DNA from: Paracoccaceae bacterium
GTDB lineage: Bacteria > Pseudomonadota > Alphaproteobacteria > Rhodobacterales > Rhodobacteraceae
Assembly (NCBI GenBank): GCA_018607905.1
Contig: JABBAP010000039.1
Span: forward strand, 17,231 to 81,230
Direction of reading: 5' to 3'
DNA: 64,000 bases
A program made the translations under genes and the position numbers. Each line of letters starts with the position of its first letter. The stretch's first letter is position 1. The notes under the pieces are model-generated. The model had not been told where the DNA came from, searched no databases, and worked only from the letters and a program-made list of their open reading frames with translations. Below, in pieces: positions 9,815 through 18,995 of this stretch.

Positions 9815-10903
9815 TTACTCTCCTGCCAACCCAGCGACCAAATTCGCCAGATCTTTTGCCGCGTCGGGCTTTGCCTGTGTGAGGGCCGCATTTGCCATGT
9901 GCAACGCGCCTTCTTCATCGCTTAAAACTGTTTGAATGTGCTCGGCCAAAACCTCTGCGCTCAACTGGCTTTCAGGGATCACAATCGCCGATCCCGCACT
10001 TGCCAAGCCTTTGGCATTCGCCGTTTGCTCATCACGTATCGCAATGCCGAGCGGGATCAAAATGCTCGGTCGCCCGATGATCGAAATATCAGCAATGCTC
10101 GATGCACCAGATCGCGAAATCACCAACTGGCATTCAGACATGCGCGATGGCACGTCATCAAAAAATGGCAAAACCTCGGCCGTAACACCAGCCAATTCAT
10201 AGGCCGCAACCGTTGCATCGTGATCGTCTTCACGGGCCTGTTGGGCCACACGCACACGCGCTTTCATATCTTCTGGCAACAACGCCATCGCCGCTGGAAT
10301 GGTTTGCGACAACACGCGACTGCCTTGTGAACCGCCCATCGCCAGCACAGACATCGGCCAATCACCGGGCGCAATATAGGGTGCGCTTGCCCGTTCCAAA
10401 ATTGCGCCGCGCACAGGGTTGCCGATGAACACACCTTCTACACCATCAGGCAATTCCGTCGGCCATGTGCCGCAGGCAACCGTGTTCACCCGCCTCGCCA
10501 ACAACTGGTTCACACGCCCCAAAACACCGTTTTGCTCATGGATCAAACGCGGTGTTTTCGACAGGATCGCCGCCAACATCGCTGGCAAGGCTGGATAGCC
10601 GCCAAAGCCTGCAACAACCGCTGGCGGGTCTTTGCGCATGCGGGTCCACGCCGCAAACGCACCGCCCAAAATCCGAAACGGCACGCCCAGTTTGGCCGCC
10701 AATCCACCACGCGCAAACGTGCCCGAATTCACAACTTCTACGTCAACAACATCTGGAAACCCGCCCGTGTAACGCGCGCCGCGTTCATCTGTGGACAGCT
10801 TTACTCGCCAGCCTCGCGCCAACATTTCCTCGGCCAATGCTTGGGCCGGAAACATATGTCCGCCCGTGCCACCCGCCGCAATTATCAACAATTTACCTGT
10901 CAT
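9815..10903 (-). CDS. murG: Lipid II synthase glycosyltransferase MurG
   Basis: Membrane-associated GT28 enzyme transferring GlcNAc to lipid I to form lipid II. The N-terminal glycine-rich loop [32 protein letters not shown] and [13 protein letters not shown] are typical. In the C-terminal domain the UDP-GlcNAc site appears as [16 protein letters not shown] and [19 protein letters not shown]. 362 aa. Overlaps the end of ftsW by 11 bases. Confidence 0.97.
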   Translation of the reverse strand: MTGKLLIIAAGGTGGHMFPAQALAEEMLARGWRVKLSTDERGARYTGGFPDVVDVEVVNSGTFARGGLAAKLGVPFRILGGAFAAWTRMRKDPPAVVAGFGGYPALPAMLAAILSKTPRLIHEQNGVLGRVNQLLARRVNTVACGTWPTELPDGVEGVFIGNPVRGAILERASAPYIAPGDWPMSVLAMGGSQGSRVLSQTIPAAMALLPEDMKARVRVAQQAREDDHDATVAAYELAGVTAEVLPFFDDVPSRMSECQLVISRSGASSIADISIIGRPSILIPLGIAIRDEQTANAKGLASAGSAIVIPESQLSAEVLAEHIQTVLSDEEGALHMANAALTQAKPDAAKDLANLVAGLAGE

Positions 10904-12083
10904 CTGACCCTAATCCAGCTCTGTTCTCAGATCCAAAAACGTCACTGATATCCCCTTGCGGGCGGGTGCGCGTAAAGGCCAATAAAAACCCTAGGCCAAT
11001 TCCCGCCGCAACCAACGAAGACCCACCGTAGGATACAAATGGCAGGGTCATTCCCTTTGCGGGCAGCAATCGAACGGCCACGCCCATGTTGATCAACGCC
11101 TGCATGCCAAACATCGCGGCCAAACCCGTGCCTGCGAACCGAATGAACGGGTCGCGTTCATGGATCAACCGCAAAAAGGATCGCACTGTGATCGTCATGA
11201 ACAGGCCAATGATGATCAGCACAAGGATCAGGCCGTATTCTTCGGCAGCGACAGCGATAATGAAATCCGTGTGCGCATCTGGCAGGGACCATTTCACACG
11301 ACCCTCGCCCACACCAACACCAAAGAAACCACCTTCTTGGATCGCATTTGTCGCATAGCCAATCTGGGTTCGTGGATCAATTTCGGGGTTCAGATACCCG
11401 TCAATCCGCCGCGCAAAGTGTTCGGACGAATTATAGGCCAAAACGCCCATTCCCGCGACACCGCTCGCCATGCCGATCAGCAAAGCCATCGGCGCACCTG
11501 CCACAAAATACATGATCAACCAGCTAGCGATGATCAGACAGGCCTGTCCAAAATCGGGCTGCATCGCCAACAGAAATGCCACCAAAACCGTAATCGCAAA
11601 AGACATCCGCTTGCCAGGAGGGCCACCCACATCAAAGCTCGCGGCCATCAACCAGGCGGAAAACACAATGAAACCAGGCTTTAAAAACTCGGAGGGTTGC
11701 ACAGAAGCAAACCCCAGCGAAATCCACCGCGTCGCGCCCTTGCCAAAATCTGTGCCGATAAACGGCAACGCACAAATCGCGATCAAACAACAAACAAAGC
11801 CGAAAACACCCAATCGGCGCACCATTTTGGGCGATAGCATCGACACCAAAACCATCGTAATCAGGGCAATCGTGCCAAAGAACAACTGTTTGTAAACGTA
11901 ATAAAACTGCGTCAGGCCATTGCGCTCTGCCAACGGAACCGACGCCGCGAGGCCCAGCAAAATCCCGACCATGAACAGCATCAAGATGGCCGACAACGCC
12001 CATTTGTCCACCGTCCGCCACCACTTTGGAAGGACTGGTTCACCGGGCTTAGAAGCCACAGTGCCAAACACCATCTCCGTCAT
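10893..12083 (-). CDS. ftsW: SEDS family peptidoglycan polymerase FtsW
   Basis: Integral membrane septal peptidoglycan glycosyltransferase acting with FtsI. About ten hydrophobic segments are visible, with conserved SEDS stretches [24 protein letters not shown], the large periplasmic loop, and the C-terminal [26 protein letters not shown]. 396 aa. The ATG at 12083 is preceded by an AGGCAGG ribosome site. It is the first gene of this dcw segment: the next gene upstream faces the other way, so mraY, murD and the rest of the early cluster are not contiguous here. Confidence 0.95.
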   Translation of the reverse strand: MTEMVFGTVASKPGEPVLPKWWRTVDKWALSAILMLFMVGILLGLAASVPLAERNGLTQFYYVYKQLFFGTIALITMVLVSMLSPKMVRRLGVFGFVCCLIAICALPFIGTDFGKGATRWISLGFASVQPSEFLKPGFIVFSAWLMAASFDVGGPPGKRMSFAITVLVAFLLAMQPDFGQACLIIASWLIMYFVAGAPMALLIGMASGVAGMGVLAYNSSEHFARRIDGYLNPEIDPRTQIGYATNAIQEGGFFGVGVGEGRVKWSLPDAHTDFIIAVAAEEYGLILVLIIIGLFMTITVRSFLRLIHERDPFIRFAGTGLAAMFGMQALINMGVAVRLLPAKGMTLPFVSYGGSSLVAAGIGLGFLLAFTRTRPQGDISDVFGSENRAGLGSDDR

Positions 12084-12312
12084 GTGAAATGCCTGCCTTT
12101 AAAAACTTGCTACGCTTGCCTACACCCGTCGCCTCATTTTTTGGACGTACGTGGATAGGGCCAACATAAACGGGGTGATTCGAAAATGCTAGGGGTGATT
12201 CGCGCGAAATGGTCTGCGCCCTGCCCGACCGCGTTTCATTAAATTCTTGACTCAAAACTTTGTTGCACCCAAAGATTGAGTATATTTAGTTACTATTTAT
12301 CGGAGATTGATT

Positions 12313-13359
12313 ATGCGCCCATTCGTATTTGCTTTGCTGTTACTTGGCTGCAGCGCGGTGCCAAATTCAGATATCAGTGTGCAATATAAGAAAGAGGCGC
12401 GCAAACTTGGGCTCAATCCAGTCTACCCGCCCCGCGAAGAGTTTCAGATCGGTGACGTGTACGTCTGGGCGCGTCGCAAAGGCAGCTTCGATCTTGATGT
12501 AAATGTTTACATGGGCAGCGAACACAGCTTCGTTCATGCAGCCGACCGCTTCATGGCTGATCGGATCGTTTTTCAACCAACAATCGCGACTCCTAAAACC
12601 GCCGCGCAAAACGATCTCTATCGCAAGCAATTATCCCAGAGAAGCCAAAATGACATTTTGTCATTACCCATTGCAGCCTTCCCTTCGATTTCAGGCGATG
12701 CAGGCTTTAGCGGTGGAATTGGCCTGCTCAAGGCGCTTCAGGCCATCGGTCTTGCAGGCGGCGCACGGACCCAAGTCACGCTGGATTTCACAGACGTTCG
12801 CACCTATTGGGTTCCCAAAGTCGAAGCAGTCAAAGCCGCTGGCGGCGATCCTGCTCTTGCCCTGCAGCGCATTTATTCCCAAATTCCCAAAGATATTCTT
12901 AGCCCGATCCTTGAGCAAAATTACGACCGCAGTAAAATCAAAGTTCCAGGTCAAGATATGTGTGATGCAAACCTCGAATTTGGCGTATCCGTGGTCAGCC
13001 GTGTCTACCTAACACGCAAAATAGACTACACATATCGCAACGGTCGTATTGTTAGTGCGGGCATAAAACGCGCCACCGCTGGCAGCACTCTATCCCAAGT
13101 TCCCGCAGCACCCGCAATCAATGTGAACGTTAACCAAACAGGTGAATTGGCCTCTAATGACACCCAGCTCGCTGCCTTACAAAAACAGATCGACGACCTA
13201 TCCAAAAGCCAAGGTACGGGTGACAGCGTCGCATTTCAAACATGGGATGCGCGGGGCATTACGTTTAGCCAAATTTACGCCCGCCCTGTGTCCATCGGCT
13301 GGGATGGATTCGAATTTATCAACCCAATCATTACCAACCTTATTTGCCCGCCTAGCTAG
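12313..13359 (+). CDS. Putative lipoprotein of unknown function
   Basis: A 348-residue protein starting at ATG 12313, seven bases after GGAG; an in-frame TTG two codons earlier is less likely. The N-terminus MRPFVFALLLLGCSAVPN is a short signal with a LLGC lipobox, placing it as a lipoprotein. The middle contains a Gly/Ala-rich patch (SGDAGFSGGIGLLKALQAIGL) and a late hydrophilic segment with NVNVNQTGELASNDTQLAALQ that could form a short coiled coil. No family was recognised. It converges on the FAD hydroxylase gene, overlapping its stop by four bases. Confidence 0.7.
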   Translation: MRPFVFALLLLGCSAVPNSDISVQYKKEARKLGLNPVYPPREEFQIGDVYVWARRKGSFDLDVNVYMGSEHSFVHAADRFMADRIVFQPTIATPKTAAQNDLYRKQLSQRSQNDILSLPIAAFPSISGDAGFSGGIGLLKALQAIGLAGGARTQVTLDFTDVRTYWVPKVEAVKAAGGDPALALQRIYSQIPKDILSPILEQNYDRSKIKVPGQDMCDANLEFGVSVVSRVYLTRKIDYTYRNGRIVSAGIKRATAGSTLSQVPAAPAINVNVNQTGELASNDTQLAALQKQIDDLSKSQGTGDSVAFQTWDARGITFSQIYARPVSIGWDGFEFINPIITNLICPPS

Positions 13360-14675
13360 GCGAACACCTCCAAAACATACCCATCGGGGCGCACAACTAC
13401 GGCCGCAACCCCGTGCTGTGCCAACCAATCCTGCGCCCCCACAACCACAGGCAAATCGCTCTCAACCTCGCGCGCGGCCAGCACATAAAACCCCTGCTTG
13501 GCCACATCATCCGCCAGCACGTCCCCTGCGCGCACTTGCGGTGCCAACGCGCCGCCAACACCGACACGGCTGCCCAGCCCAGCACCTAACTCTGGCCAAA
13601 TGCTCTGCATTTTACCCTTGGGCGTTTCGCCAGCCGCTGTTTGATTGATCAGCTTGCCCAAACTCACCGTCAGCTCGATAAACTGCCTGATATGCGGCTC
13701 CCGCTCGCTTTCATACGACCACAACACATCTTCACCACCATCCAAAACCTGCGCCAGCTTCCAGCCCAAATTCGCAACATCGCGAATGCCTGCACACATG
13801 CCCTGCCCCATGAACGGCGGCATTTGATGCGCTGCATCGCCTACCAAAAACACGCGGCCATCCCGCCATTTCTCAGCCACACAGGATCGGAATGTGTAAA
13901 CCGCATCGCGCTCTAATTCCGCATCCGTCGGCGTGATCCAGCGCGACAACCGCTGCCAAATCTCTGCCGCGTCAGGCTCGCCCGCCCGATCATCAGGCAA
14001 ACGCAATTCCCAGCGCCGCCGATCCCCAACACCGCGCACATAAGTCGCCGAATTCACTGGATCGCAAAACTGAACCGAATAATCCCCAAGATCAGGTCGC
14101 GGCTGTTTCAGGATCAGATCAACAACCAACCAATCCTCTTTGAACCCCAAATCATCCAAGCGAATGCCGAGCGCGGATAGCACAAACGAATTGGCCCCAT
14201 CCGCCCCCACCGCATATTTGGCCCGCACCGCACGCCCATCGCTCAGATCGACGGTAACCCCTTCATCGTCTTGCGAAATCCCCTCAACCGCCACACCTTG
14301 ATGCAGGCTCACATGATCAAACCGATCCAACCCTACCCGCAACGCATCCTCAATCCCGGGCTGATGACAGCGATAGCTTTCGTACCAACCCATCGGCCCA
14401 ATTTCTTGATCACGCGACCAATCCACCACCACATTGTCGTGTGTATCTTTAAACAGCATCCCACGCCCGACCATCGTGTGTGGCAACACCTGTTCCGCCA
14501 GCCCAGCCGCCTGAAACACCCGCATCGCCTCGCCGTCGAAATGCACCGCACGCGGCAGGTTATACGGCTTAGGCTGTTTTTCGATTATCGCAACCGAAAT
14601 CCCACGCCGCCCCAGCAGATTACCCAGCAGCATCCCCACTGGCCCCGCGCCAATTATGCACACATCACAATTCAG
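13356..14675 (-). CDS. FAD-dependent aromatic hydroxylase (MhpA/PheA-like)
   Basis: Class A flavoprotein monooxygenase. The FAD dinucleotide motif is CIIGAGPVGMLLGNLLG, followed by the RAVHFDGEAMRVF segment, a GADGANS motif (DG fold) and the GDAAHQMPPFMGQGMCAGIRD GD motif that binds the ribityl chain. Such enzymes insert one oxygen into phenolic rings using NAD(P)H. The start is uncertain. No ATG lies near the beginning; a CTG at 14675 sits ten bases after GGAAGGG and gives the best N-terminus, with GTG 14663 or TTG 14735 as alternatives. It overlaps the upstream dioxygenase-like gene, indicating co-translation. Substrate unknown. Confidence 0.85.
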   Translation of the reverse strand: MNCDVCIIGAGPVGMLLGNLLGRRGISVAIIEKQPKPYNLPRAVHFDGEAMRVFQAAGLAEQVLPHTMVGRGMLFKDTHDNVVVDWSRDQEIGPMGWYESYRCHQPGIEDALRVGLDRFDHVSLHQGVAVEGISQDDEGVTVDLSDGRAVRAKYAVGADGANSFVLSALGIRLDDLGFKEDWLVVDLILKQPRPDLGDYSVQFCDPVNSATYVRGVGDRRRWELRLPDDRAGEPDAAEIWQRLSRWITPTDAELERDAVYTFRSCVAEKWRDGRVFLVGDAAHQMPPFMGQGMCAGIRDVANLGWKLAQVLDGGEDVLWSYESEREPHIRQFIELTVSLGKLINQTAAGETPKGKMQSIWPELGAGLGSRVGVGGALAPQVRAGDVLADDVAKQGFYVLAAREVESDLPVVVGAQDWLAQHGVAAVVVRPDGYVLEVFA

Positions 14676-15207
14676 CGGTCTTGGTCCCTTCCATGCGAAC
14701 GCCCTCGCCGTTGCGATGGGTGCCGTCAGGATCAATCGTCGCCAAATTGCAGAAAATCTCAATGCGATGCCCGTCAGGATCGAGGATATAAAACGCCTCG
14801 TTCTCGCCCCACGATCCATCCCCGCGCGGATTTACCCATGAATGCAGCACAGGTCCGCGCACAAACCGCACATCACCGCGCGCCCTCAATTCCGCCTCCA
14901 GCTGCGCCCAATCCTCGCGGCTGTCGCATTCAAACGCAAAATGATGAAACATCGGTGGCCCCACCAAATCATCCTCGGGCAACGCAGGTTTGGGTGTGTA
15001 TTTCTTGGCAGGATTGTGCACAATTACCAGCTCATGATGCACCGCGTTCAGGCGCATAAACGTCAGCTCGACAGGGATTTTGTCTACCTCAAAGGCCGCG
15101 TGCCGTTCTGTCAGTTTGAATCCCAAAACCTCGCGATACCACGCGATTGAAACATCGCTATCCGCGACCTCTACTGCAAAATGTTGCATCCGTTTGATCA
15201 ATGGCAT
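14665..15207 (-). CDS. VOC-superfamily protein, extradiol dioxygenase-like
   Basis: A 180-residue vicinal-oxygen-chelate protein with two beta-alpha-beta-beta-beta modules. Candidate metal ligands are His9 in MQHFAVEVADSD, the His pair in MFHHFAFECDSRED, and the Glu of DPDGHRIEIF. That His-His-Glu pattern is shared by type I extradiol dioxygenases and glyoxalase-like enzymes. Its stop codon lies inside the FAD hydroxylase gene, so the two are probably one translational unit: hydroxylation followed by ring cleavage is a natural pairing. It is shorter than classic two-domain extradiol enzymes, so fosfomycin-resistance/glyoxalase-type activity cannot be excluded. Confidence 0.8.
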   Translation of the reverse strand: MPLIKRMQHFAVEVADSDVSIAWYREVLGFKLTERHAAFEVDKIPVELTFMRLNAVHHELVIVHNPAKKYTPKPALPEDDLVGPPMFHHFAFECDSREDWAQLEAELRARGDVRFVRGPVLHSWVNPRGDGSWGENEAFYILDPDGHRIEIFCNLATIDPDGTHRNGEGVRMEGTKTAEL

Positions 15208-15236
15208 GGTGGGCCTCCTCTACAAATAACCAACCA

Positions 15237-15270
15237 TGAAAAAGGCCGCTGGTGAACCCACAAACGGCCT
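15237..15270 (-). terminator. Rho-independent terminator after carD
   Basis: On the minus strand a 6-bp stem AGGCCG / CGGCCT (15270-15265 and 15248-15243) with a 16-base loop runs into a T-rich tract. It lies about 25 bases after the carD stop. Confidence 0.7.
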
Positions 15271-15292
15271 AAATCTCAGAATTTAATGTGGC

Positions 15293-15841
15293 TTACGCTG
15301 CGGGTGTCGGTGGAACCGCCGCCGCAGGTACGGGCACAACACGGGCAACCAACACTTCGTTAATCTCGCTCTGGGCTTGCATCTCGTCCACGGCTTTCAC
15401 GGCGGCAACTTCTCGGGTCAACCGCTCCAGCGCTGCTTCGTACAACTGACGCTCAGAATAAGACTGCTCGCGTTGATCATCATTGCGGTGCAAATCGCGC
15501 ACAACTTCGGCAATGGAAATCAAATCGCCAGAGTTGATCTTTTGCTCATATTCCTGCGCACGACGGGACCACATCGCGCGTTTCACACGGGCACGACCCT
15601 TTAGCGTTGTCATACAACGCGCAACGATGTCCGCACCGGCCAAGCTGCGCAAACCATGCGCAATCGCCTTATTTGTCGGCACTTTCAGCGTCATTTTATC
15701 TTTTTCAAAAGAGATGTTGTACAACTCCATGATGATGCCAGCGACTTCTTGTTCAATGATATCAACGATTTTGCCAACGCCATGCGCGGGGTAAACCACA
15801 AATTGGTCCACTACGAAATCGAGGTTCTTTTTCTTAGCCAT
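15293..15841 (-). CDS. CarD/CdnL-family RNA polymerase-binding regulator
   Basis: A 182-residue protein. The N-terminal RNA-polymerase-interacting domain (FVVDQFVVYPAHGVGKIVDIIEQ) has the Tudor-like fold of the CarD/TRCF-RID family. A helical C-terminal domain (SRRAQEYEQKINSGDLISIAEVVRDLHR, YSERQLYEAALERL) carries the basic patch that contacts promoter DNA. The tail is Ala/Pro/Val-rich. CarD/CdnL proteins stabilise open promoter complexes, notably at rRNA promoters. It stands alone, with a terminator behind it. carD followed by a 7Fe ferredoxin gene is a common Rhodobacteraceae order. Confidence 0.92.
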   Translation of the reverse strand: MAKKKNLDFVVDQFVVYPAHGVGKIVDIIEQEVAGIIMELYNISFEKDKMTLKVPTNKAIAHGLRSLAGADIVARCMTTLKGRARVKRAMWSRRAQEYEQKINSGDLISIAEVVRDLHRNDDQREQSYSERQLYEAALERLTREVAAVKAVDEMQAQSEINEVLVARVVPVPAAAVPPTPAA

Positions 15842-15990
15842 TCAGCTTTTGATCCTTTTTTGGGGCCCTGAATACACAGTCAAAACCATCCCCTTGGCAA
15901 AGGAGTTGCCATCGGTTGGGTTCATCATGGGCGGGTAAATGCTGCACCGCGTGGCGCATATCAGGGCCTATTTCATTTCAACAGCATATC

Positions 15991-16019
15991 ACAAAAACAC
16001 CCCCCATGCCAGAGGGGCT
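15991..16019 (-). terminator. Possible terminator after fdxA
   Basis: Minus strand: CCCC (16017-16014) can pair with GGGG (16005-16001), and the stem is followed by GTGTTTTTGT. It lies about 35 bases after the fdxA stop. The stem is short, so the call is tentative. Confidence 0.4.
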
Positions 16020-16050
16020 AATTATCTGCTTTCAAAAGATTTTAACTTCT

Positions 16051-16389
16051 TCAGCCACCCTTACCAGGATTGGGTGAAAAATGCGTTTCCATCTTGTTTT
16101 CAACGCCGTCCAGCTTCTCAGCATCAGGCAATTGATCGACCTTGGTGATGATCACAGGCCATTTTTCCGAATACTCTCGGTTAAACTCAACCCATTTTTC
16201 CATATCAGGCTCGGTGTCAGGACGGATCGCATCCACTGGGCATTCTGGCTCGCAAACACCGCAATCAATGCACTCGTCAGGGTGGATCACCAGCATGTTT
16301 TCCCCCTCGTAGAAACAATCCACGGGGCAAACCTCAACGCAGTCGGTGTGCTTGCAGCCAATACAGTTATCTAAGACCACATAAGTCAT
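16051..16389 (-). CDS. fdxA: Seven-iron ferredoxin FdxA (ferredoxin II type)
   Basis: A 112-residue electron carrier with one [3Fe-4S] and one [4Fe-4S] cluster. The N-terminal cysteines are arranged as [18 protein letters not shown] and the second set as [16 protein letters not shown], the spacing of Azotobacter/Rhodobacter 7Fe ferredoxins. The C-terminal extension ([16 protein letters not shown]) is also characteristic. It acts as a soluble low-potential donor; the partner cannot be deduced from the neighbours. Confidence 0.95.
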   Translation of the reverse strand: MTYVVLDNCIGCKHTDCVEVCPVDCFYEGENMLVIHPDECIDCGVCEPECPVDAIRPDTEPDMEKWVEFNREYSEKWPVIITKVDQLPDAEKLDGVENKMETHFSPNPGKGG

Positions 16390-16473
16390 TTGCGTACTCT
16401 CGAATTTTCATTGTTGGCTGGCGTTATATGCCTCTTTCAAATCCGCTGCCAGTGCCAATTTGACCCAGCGAAT

Positions 16474-17106
16474 TCACCGTTTCGCGATGCCTTTTTGATC
16501 CATCCGCCAGCGCAGCGTTTCCACGCGATCCTGCCCGAAAAACGGCTCCTTTTGGAACACAAATGTCGGCACACCCCAGTGACCAGATTTCTGCAATCCG
16601 TCCTGATTGGTCTGAATTTCCGCCAAATGGCTGTCGCCAATCGCCGCCTCCATCTGCGCCAAACCCAACCCTGCCCGCGTGCAAGCCTGCGCAATATGAT
16701 CGCCCTCGTCCCATTTCACGCCACTAAACAACGTGTGCGAAACCTCATAGGCAAAGGCCGCGCCGCGCCCTTGGCGATCCGCCTCCACACCCAACTGGCT
16801 CAGTCGATGAATATAGGGTTGATCGGGTGCAATCTGCATCGTCGACAAATCCTGCACGATCGGATCAGGTTGCGGCCAGTTCACGGGCATCCCCAAAAAC
16901 TCGGCACGCCGTACCCAATCGCGCTGAATATACCGCATCCACGGTTCTTTGGATTTGTCGAAAAACTCTGGCGCGCGAATGGCAATCGGATAGACCACAC
17001 GCAAGCGAACGCTCACATCATAATCCCGCTCCAACGCCACCATATCAGGCGTCGCGAGGTAGGAATACGGGCTGCGAAATGACCAATAAACGTCGATAGT
17101 TTCCAT
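16474..17106 (-). CDS. 2-hydroxychromene-2-carboxylate isomerase-like DsbA-fold protein
   Basis: A 210-residue thioredoxin/kappa-GST-like protein. The N-terminus METIDVYWSFRSPYSYLA carries the SxxSPYSY active-site motif of HCCA isomerases, which use glutathione in naphthalene-type degradation. The late GHWGVPTFVFQKEPFFGQDR is the usual C-terminal cis-Pro region. The ATG at 17106 was chosen: the frame is open upstream, but that part overlaps the DUF2783 gene and reads as low-complexity. It follows the DUF2783 and FAD hydroxylase genes by 17 bases, implying a common catabolic operon. Related family members isomerise other aromatic intermediates, so the exact reaction is open. Confidence 0.85.
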   Translation of the reverse strand: METIDVYWSFRSPYSYLATPDMVALERDYDVSVRLRVVYPIAIRAPEFFDKSKEPWMRYIQRDWVRRAEFLGMPVNWPQPDPIVQDLSTMQIAPDQPYIHRLSQLGVEADRQGRGAAFAYEVSHTLFSGVKWDEGDHIAQACTRAGLGLAQMEAAIGDSHLAEIQTNQDGLQKSGHWGVPTFVFQKEPFFGQDRVETLRWRMDQKGIAKR

Positions 17107-17123
17107 GTTGGTGGCTCCTTTTG

Positions 17124-17327
17124 TTAATCCTGCTGCATCTTTGTATCCAAATGATCCTTCGCCGTTTGGATCATCGCTTGCACCTGCGCCAAATCCCCCA
17201 ATTCGCGCGCCATCAGCAGGGATAATTTGCACAACAACACCTCTCGCCCAGCATGCGAGACCGTGTCGAGCGCAACTGCGAGGTCTTCATAAACCGTTTC
17301 CAATTCTGCAAAATTAAGCACCATCAT
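17124..17327 (-). CDS. DUF2783 small protein
   Basis: A 67-residue, mainly helical, acidic protein (ELETVYEDLAVALDTVS, KLSLLMARELGDLAQVQAMI). I recognise it as DUF2783, a family normally found immediately beside FAD-dependent phenol-type hydroxylases in Rhodobacteraceae. Its ATG overlaps the stop of that hydroxylase (ATGA), so expression is translationally coupled. The function is not known; a small partner or stability factor of the hydroxylase is my inference. Confidence 0.8.
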   Translation of the reverse strand: MMVLNFAELETVYEDLAVALDTVSHAGREVLLCKLSLLMARELGDLAQVQAMIQTAKDHLDTKMQQD

Positions 17328-18961
17328 CCTGTCTCCCCCAACCCAAAGGCCATCTTCATTTGCCGCGCAATCTGTTCCAAATCACAAACGGCCCAAGCCC
17401 CCGCCAGATACCCGTCAGGGCGGATCAACAACGCGCCACCCGCCTGCGTTCCGAGCCGCGCCTGAACCCGCGCCAACGCAGCCTCGCCGTACTTCGCAGC
17501 AATCATCGCGCTGCTAATCACCTCAACTTGGTCGTCAATCTTTGCCACGTCCACGTCGCCAAACACCAGCATCGTAAACCCATTGCCCAGAATATCGCTC
17601 AGATACACACCATCCGACAGCGTTTCATTGGGCAAAACCGCCCCTAACTTCACCCCCGTCACGCCCGCATCCGCAGTTAAAACCGCGCCCCCCTCGGAAT
17701 AGGTAAACGGCTCCATCTGGCGCGGATTGGCGAAATCTCCGGCCCAATCATGATCGAGCGACAGTGACAAGGCCGCGTCCCGCATAACCTCCCAACCCTT
17801 GCTCGGCGGCGTCATAAATCGCGCACTTTTTGTAGCATTTTCAAACACATCCAGCGTCGCACCACGGCGTTCGGGCGAATAGCTGTCCATCAAACTCTCG
17901 TCACTCAGCCCGTTCAAAACCCGCGCCAATTTCCAACCCGCGTTCTCCGCATCCGCAAGGCCATTGTTCAGCCCCCGCACCCCAAAAATCGGCACGATAT
18001 GGGCACTGTCGCCGATAAAAATCACCCGCCCATCGCGGTAATCATCCAGCGCCAGCGTGTTGGCCGAATAAATGCTCCACCACTCCAATTCCCACGGCCC
18101 AGCGTACCCAATATCGCGCAAAATCTTGGCAACATTTTCGCGAATACTGTCCTCGCGAATGGCCTCTTCCTCGGATTGGCCATCTGGCAATTGGTAATCA
18201 ATTCGCCAAATATTATCGGGTTGGCGATGGATCAAAATCGTCTTGTCAGGGTTGGACTCACTGTCGAATAACGCGCGCCGGATCGTTGGATAATCGTGAT
18301 CCATCTGCACATCCGCAATCACATATCGCCCTGCGAAATTCTCACCGTTCAACCGTTTACCGCGCATTTTTCGCACAGGACTACGCGCACCATCGGCCGC
18401 AAAAACCCACTGTGCATCGCAGTCATACCTGCCGTTTGTGTCCTCAATTGTCAGCCGCGCACCACCGTCTGTATCGCCAAAGCCAACAACCTCACTGCAC
18501 CACCGCACCTCGATCAGATCAGACGCAGTTACCGCATCCCACAGATATTGTTCGATAAATTGCTGCTGAATATTATACATCGGCAGATATTTCTCGCTGT
18601 CTGAATGGGACATCTCAAATTCTAGGATCTGTTTGCCGCGATAAAACGTCCGCCCTTTGGTCCAGCCCAGCGCTTTTTCCAAAAACGGCCCCAACGCCCC
18701 TGCCCGTTCCAGCGCATGATAACTACTGCGCTGCACACAAATCGCACGGCTGCCATCGTTGAACGTATCCTTGTTATCAAAAACAACCGAGCCCACGCCA
18801 AACCGCGCCAACGTCAACGCCGCAAACATGCCAATCGGCCCCGCCCCAACAATCGCTACCTTATGCTGGGTATGCTCCAAAACATGCGCGCGACCAGGCG
18901 CTGCAAACCTCGGATACTCAAAATACAGCGACTCCAGCGCGCCTTTTCCCTCAGGTCTCAT
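17324..18961 (-). CDS. FAD-dependent 3-(3-hydroxyphenyl)propionate hydroxylase-like monooxygenase
   Basis: A 545-residue class A flavoprotein hydroxylase. FAD site: KVAIVGAGPIGMFAALTLARFG; the second FAD/NAD(P)H motif is FAADGARSPVRK; the GD motif is FIGDSAHIVPIFGVRGLNNG. After ~residue 400 comes the thioredoxin-like C-terminal domain of the MhpA/PheA branch, ending GGALLIRPDGYLAGAW. It begins an operon with DUF2783 and an HCCA isomerase-like gene. An earlier related enzyme lies at 13.4 kb, so the region carries two such hydroxylases. Substrate likely a phenolic acid; not determinable here. Confidence 0.88.
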   Translation of the reverse strand: MRPEGKGALESLYFEYPRFAAPGRAHVLEHTQHKVAIVGAGPIGMFAALTLARFGVGSVVFDNKDTFNDGSRAICVQRSSYHALERAGALGPFLEKALGWTKGRTFYRGKQILEFEMSHSDSEKYLPMYNIQQQFIEQYLWDAVTASDLIEVRWCSEVVGFGDTDGGARLTIEDTNGRYDCDAQWVFAADGARSPVRKMRGKRLNGENFAGRYVIADVQMDHDYPTIRRALFDSESNPDKTILIHRQPDNIWRIDYQLPDGQSEEEAIREDSIRENVAKILRDIGYAGPWELEWWSIYSANTLALDDYRDGRVIFIGDSAHIVPIFGVRGLNNGLADAENAGWKLARVLNGLSDESLMDSYSPERRGATLDVFENATKSARFMTPPSKGWEVMRDAALSLSLDHDWAGDFANPRQMEPFTYSEGGAVLTADAGVTGVKLGAVLPNETLSDGVYLSDILGNGFTMLVFGDVDVAKIDDQVEVISSAMIAAKYGEAALARVQARLGTQAGGALLIRPDGYLAGAWAVCDLEQIARQMKMAFGLGETG

Positions 18962-18995
18962 GATCCATCTCCCAATTTGATCACACGTTCAAACA

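Noticed and set aside
12049..12255. 68-codon minus-strand frame upstream of ftsW
   Set aside because: Overlaps the ftsW start in another frame, has no ribosome site or recognisable content; this is more likely the ftsW promoter region.
16390..17082. 230-codon plus-strand frame opposite the isomerase-like gene
   Set aside because: Antisense shadow; the minus-strand protein has a clear HCCA-isomerase motif.
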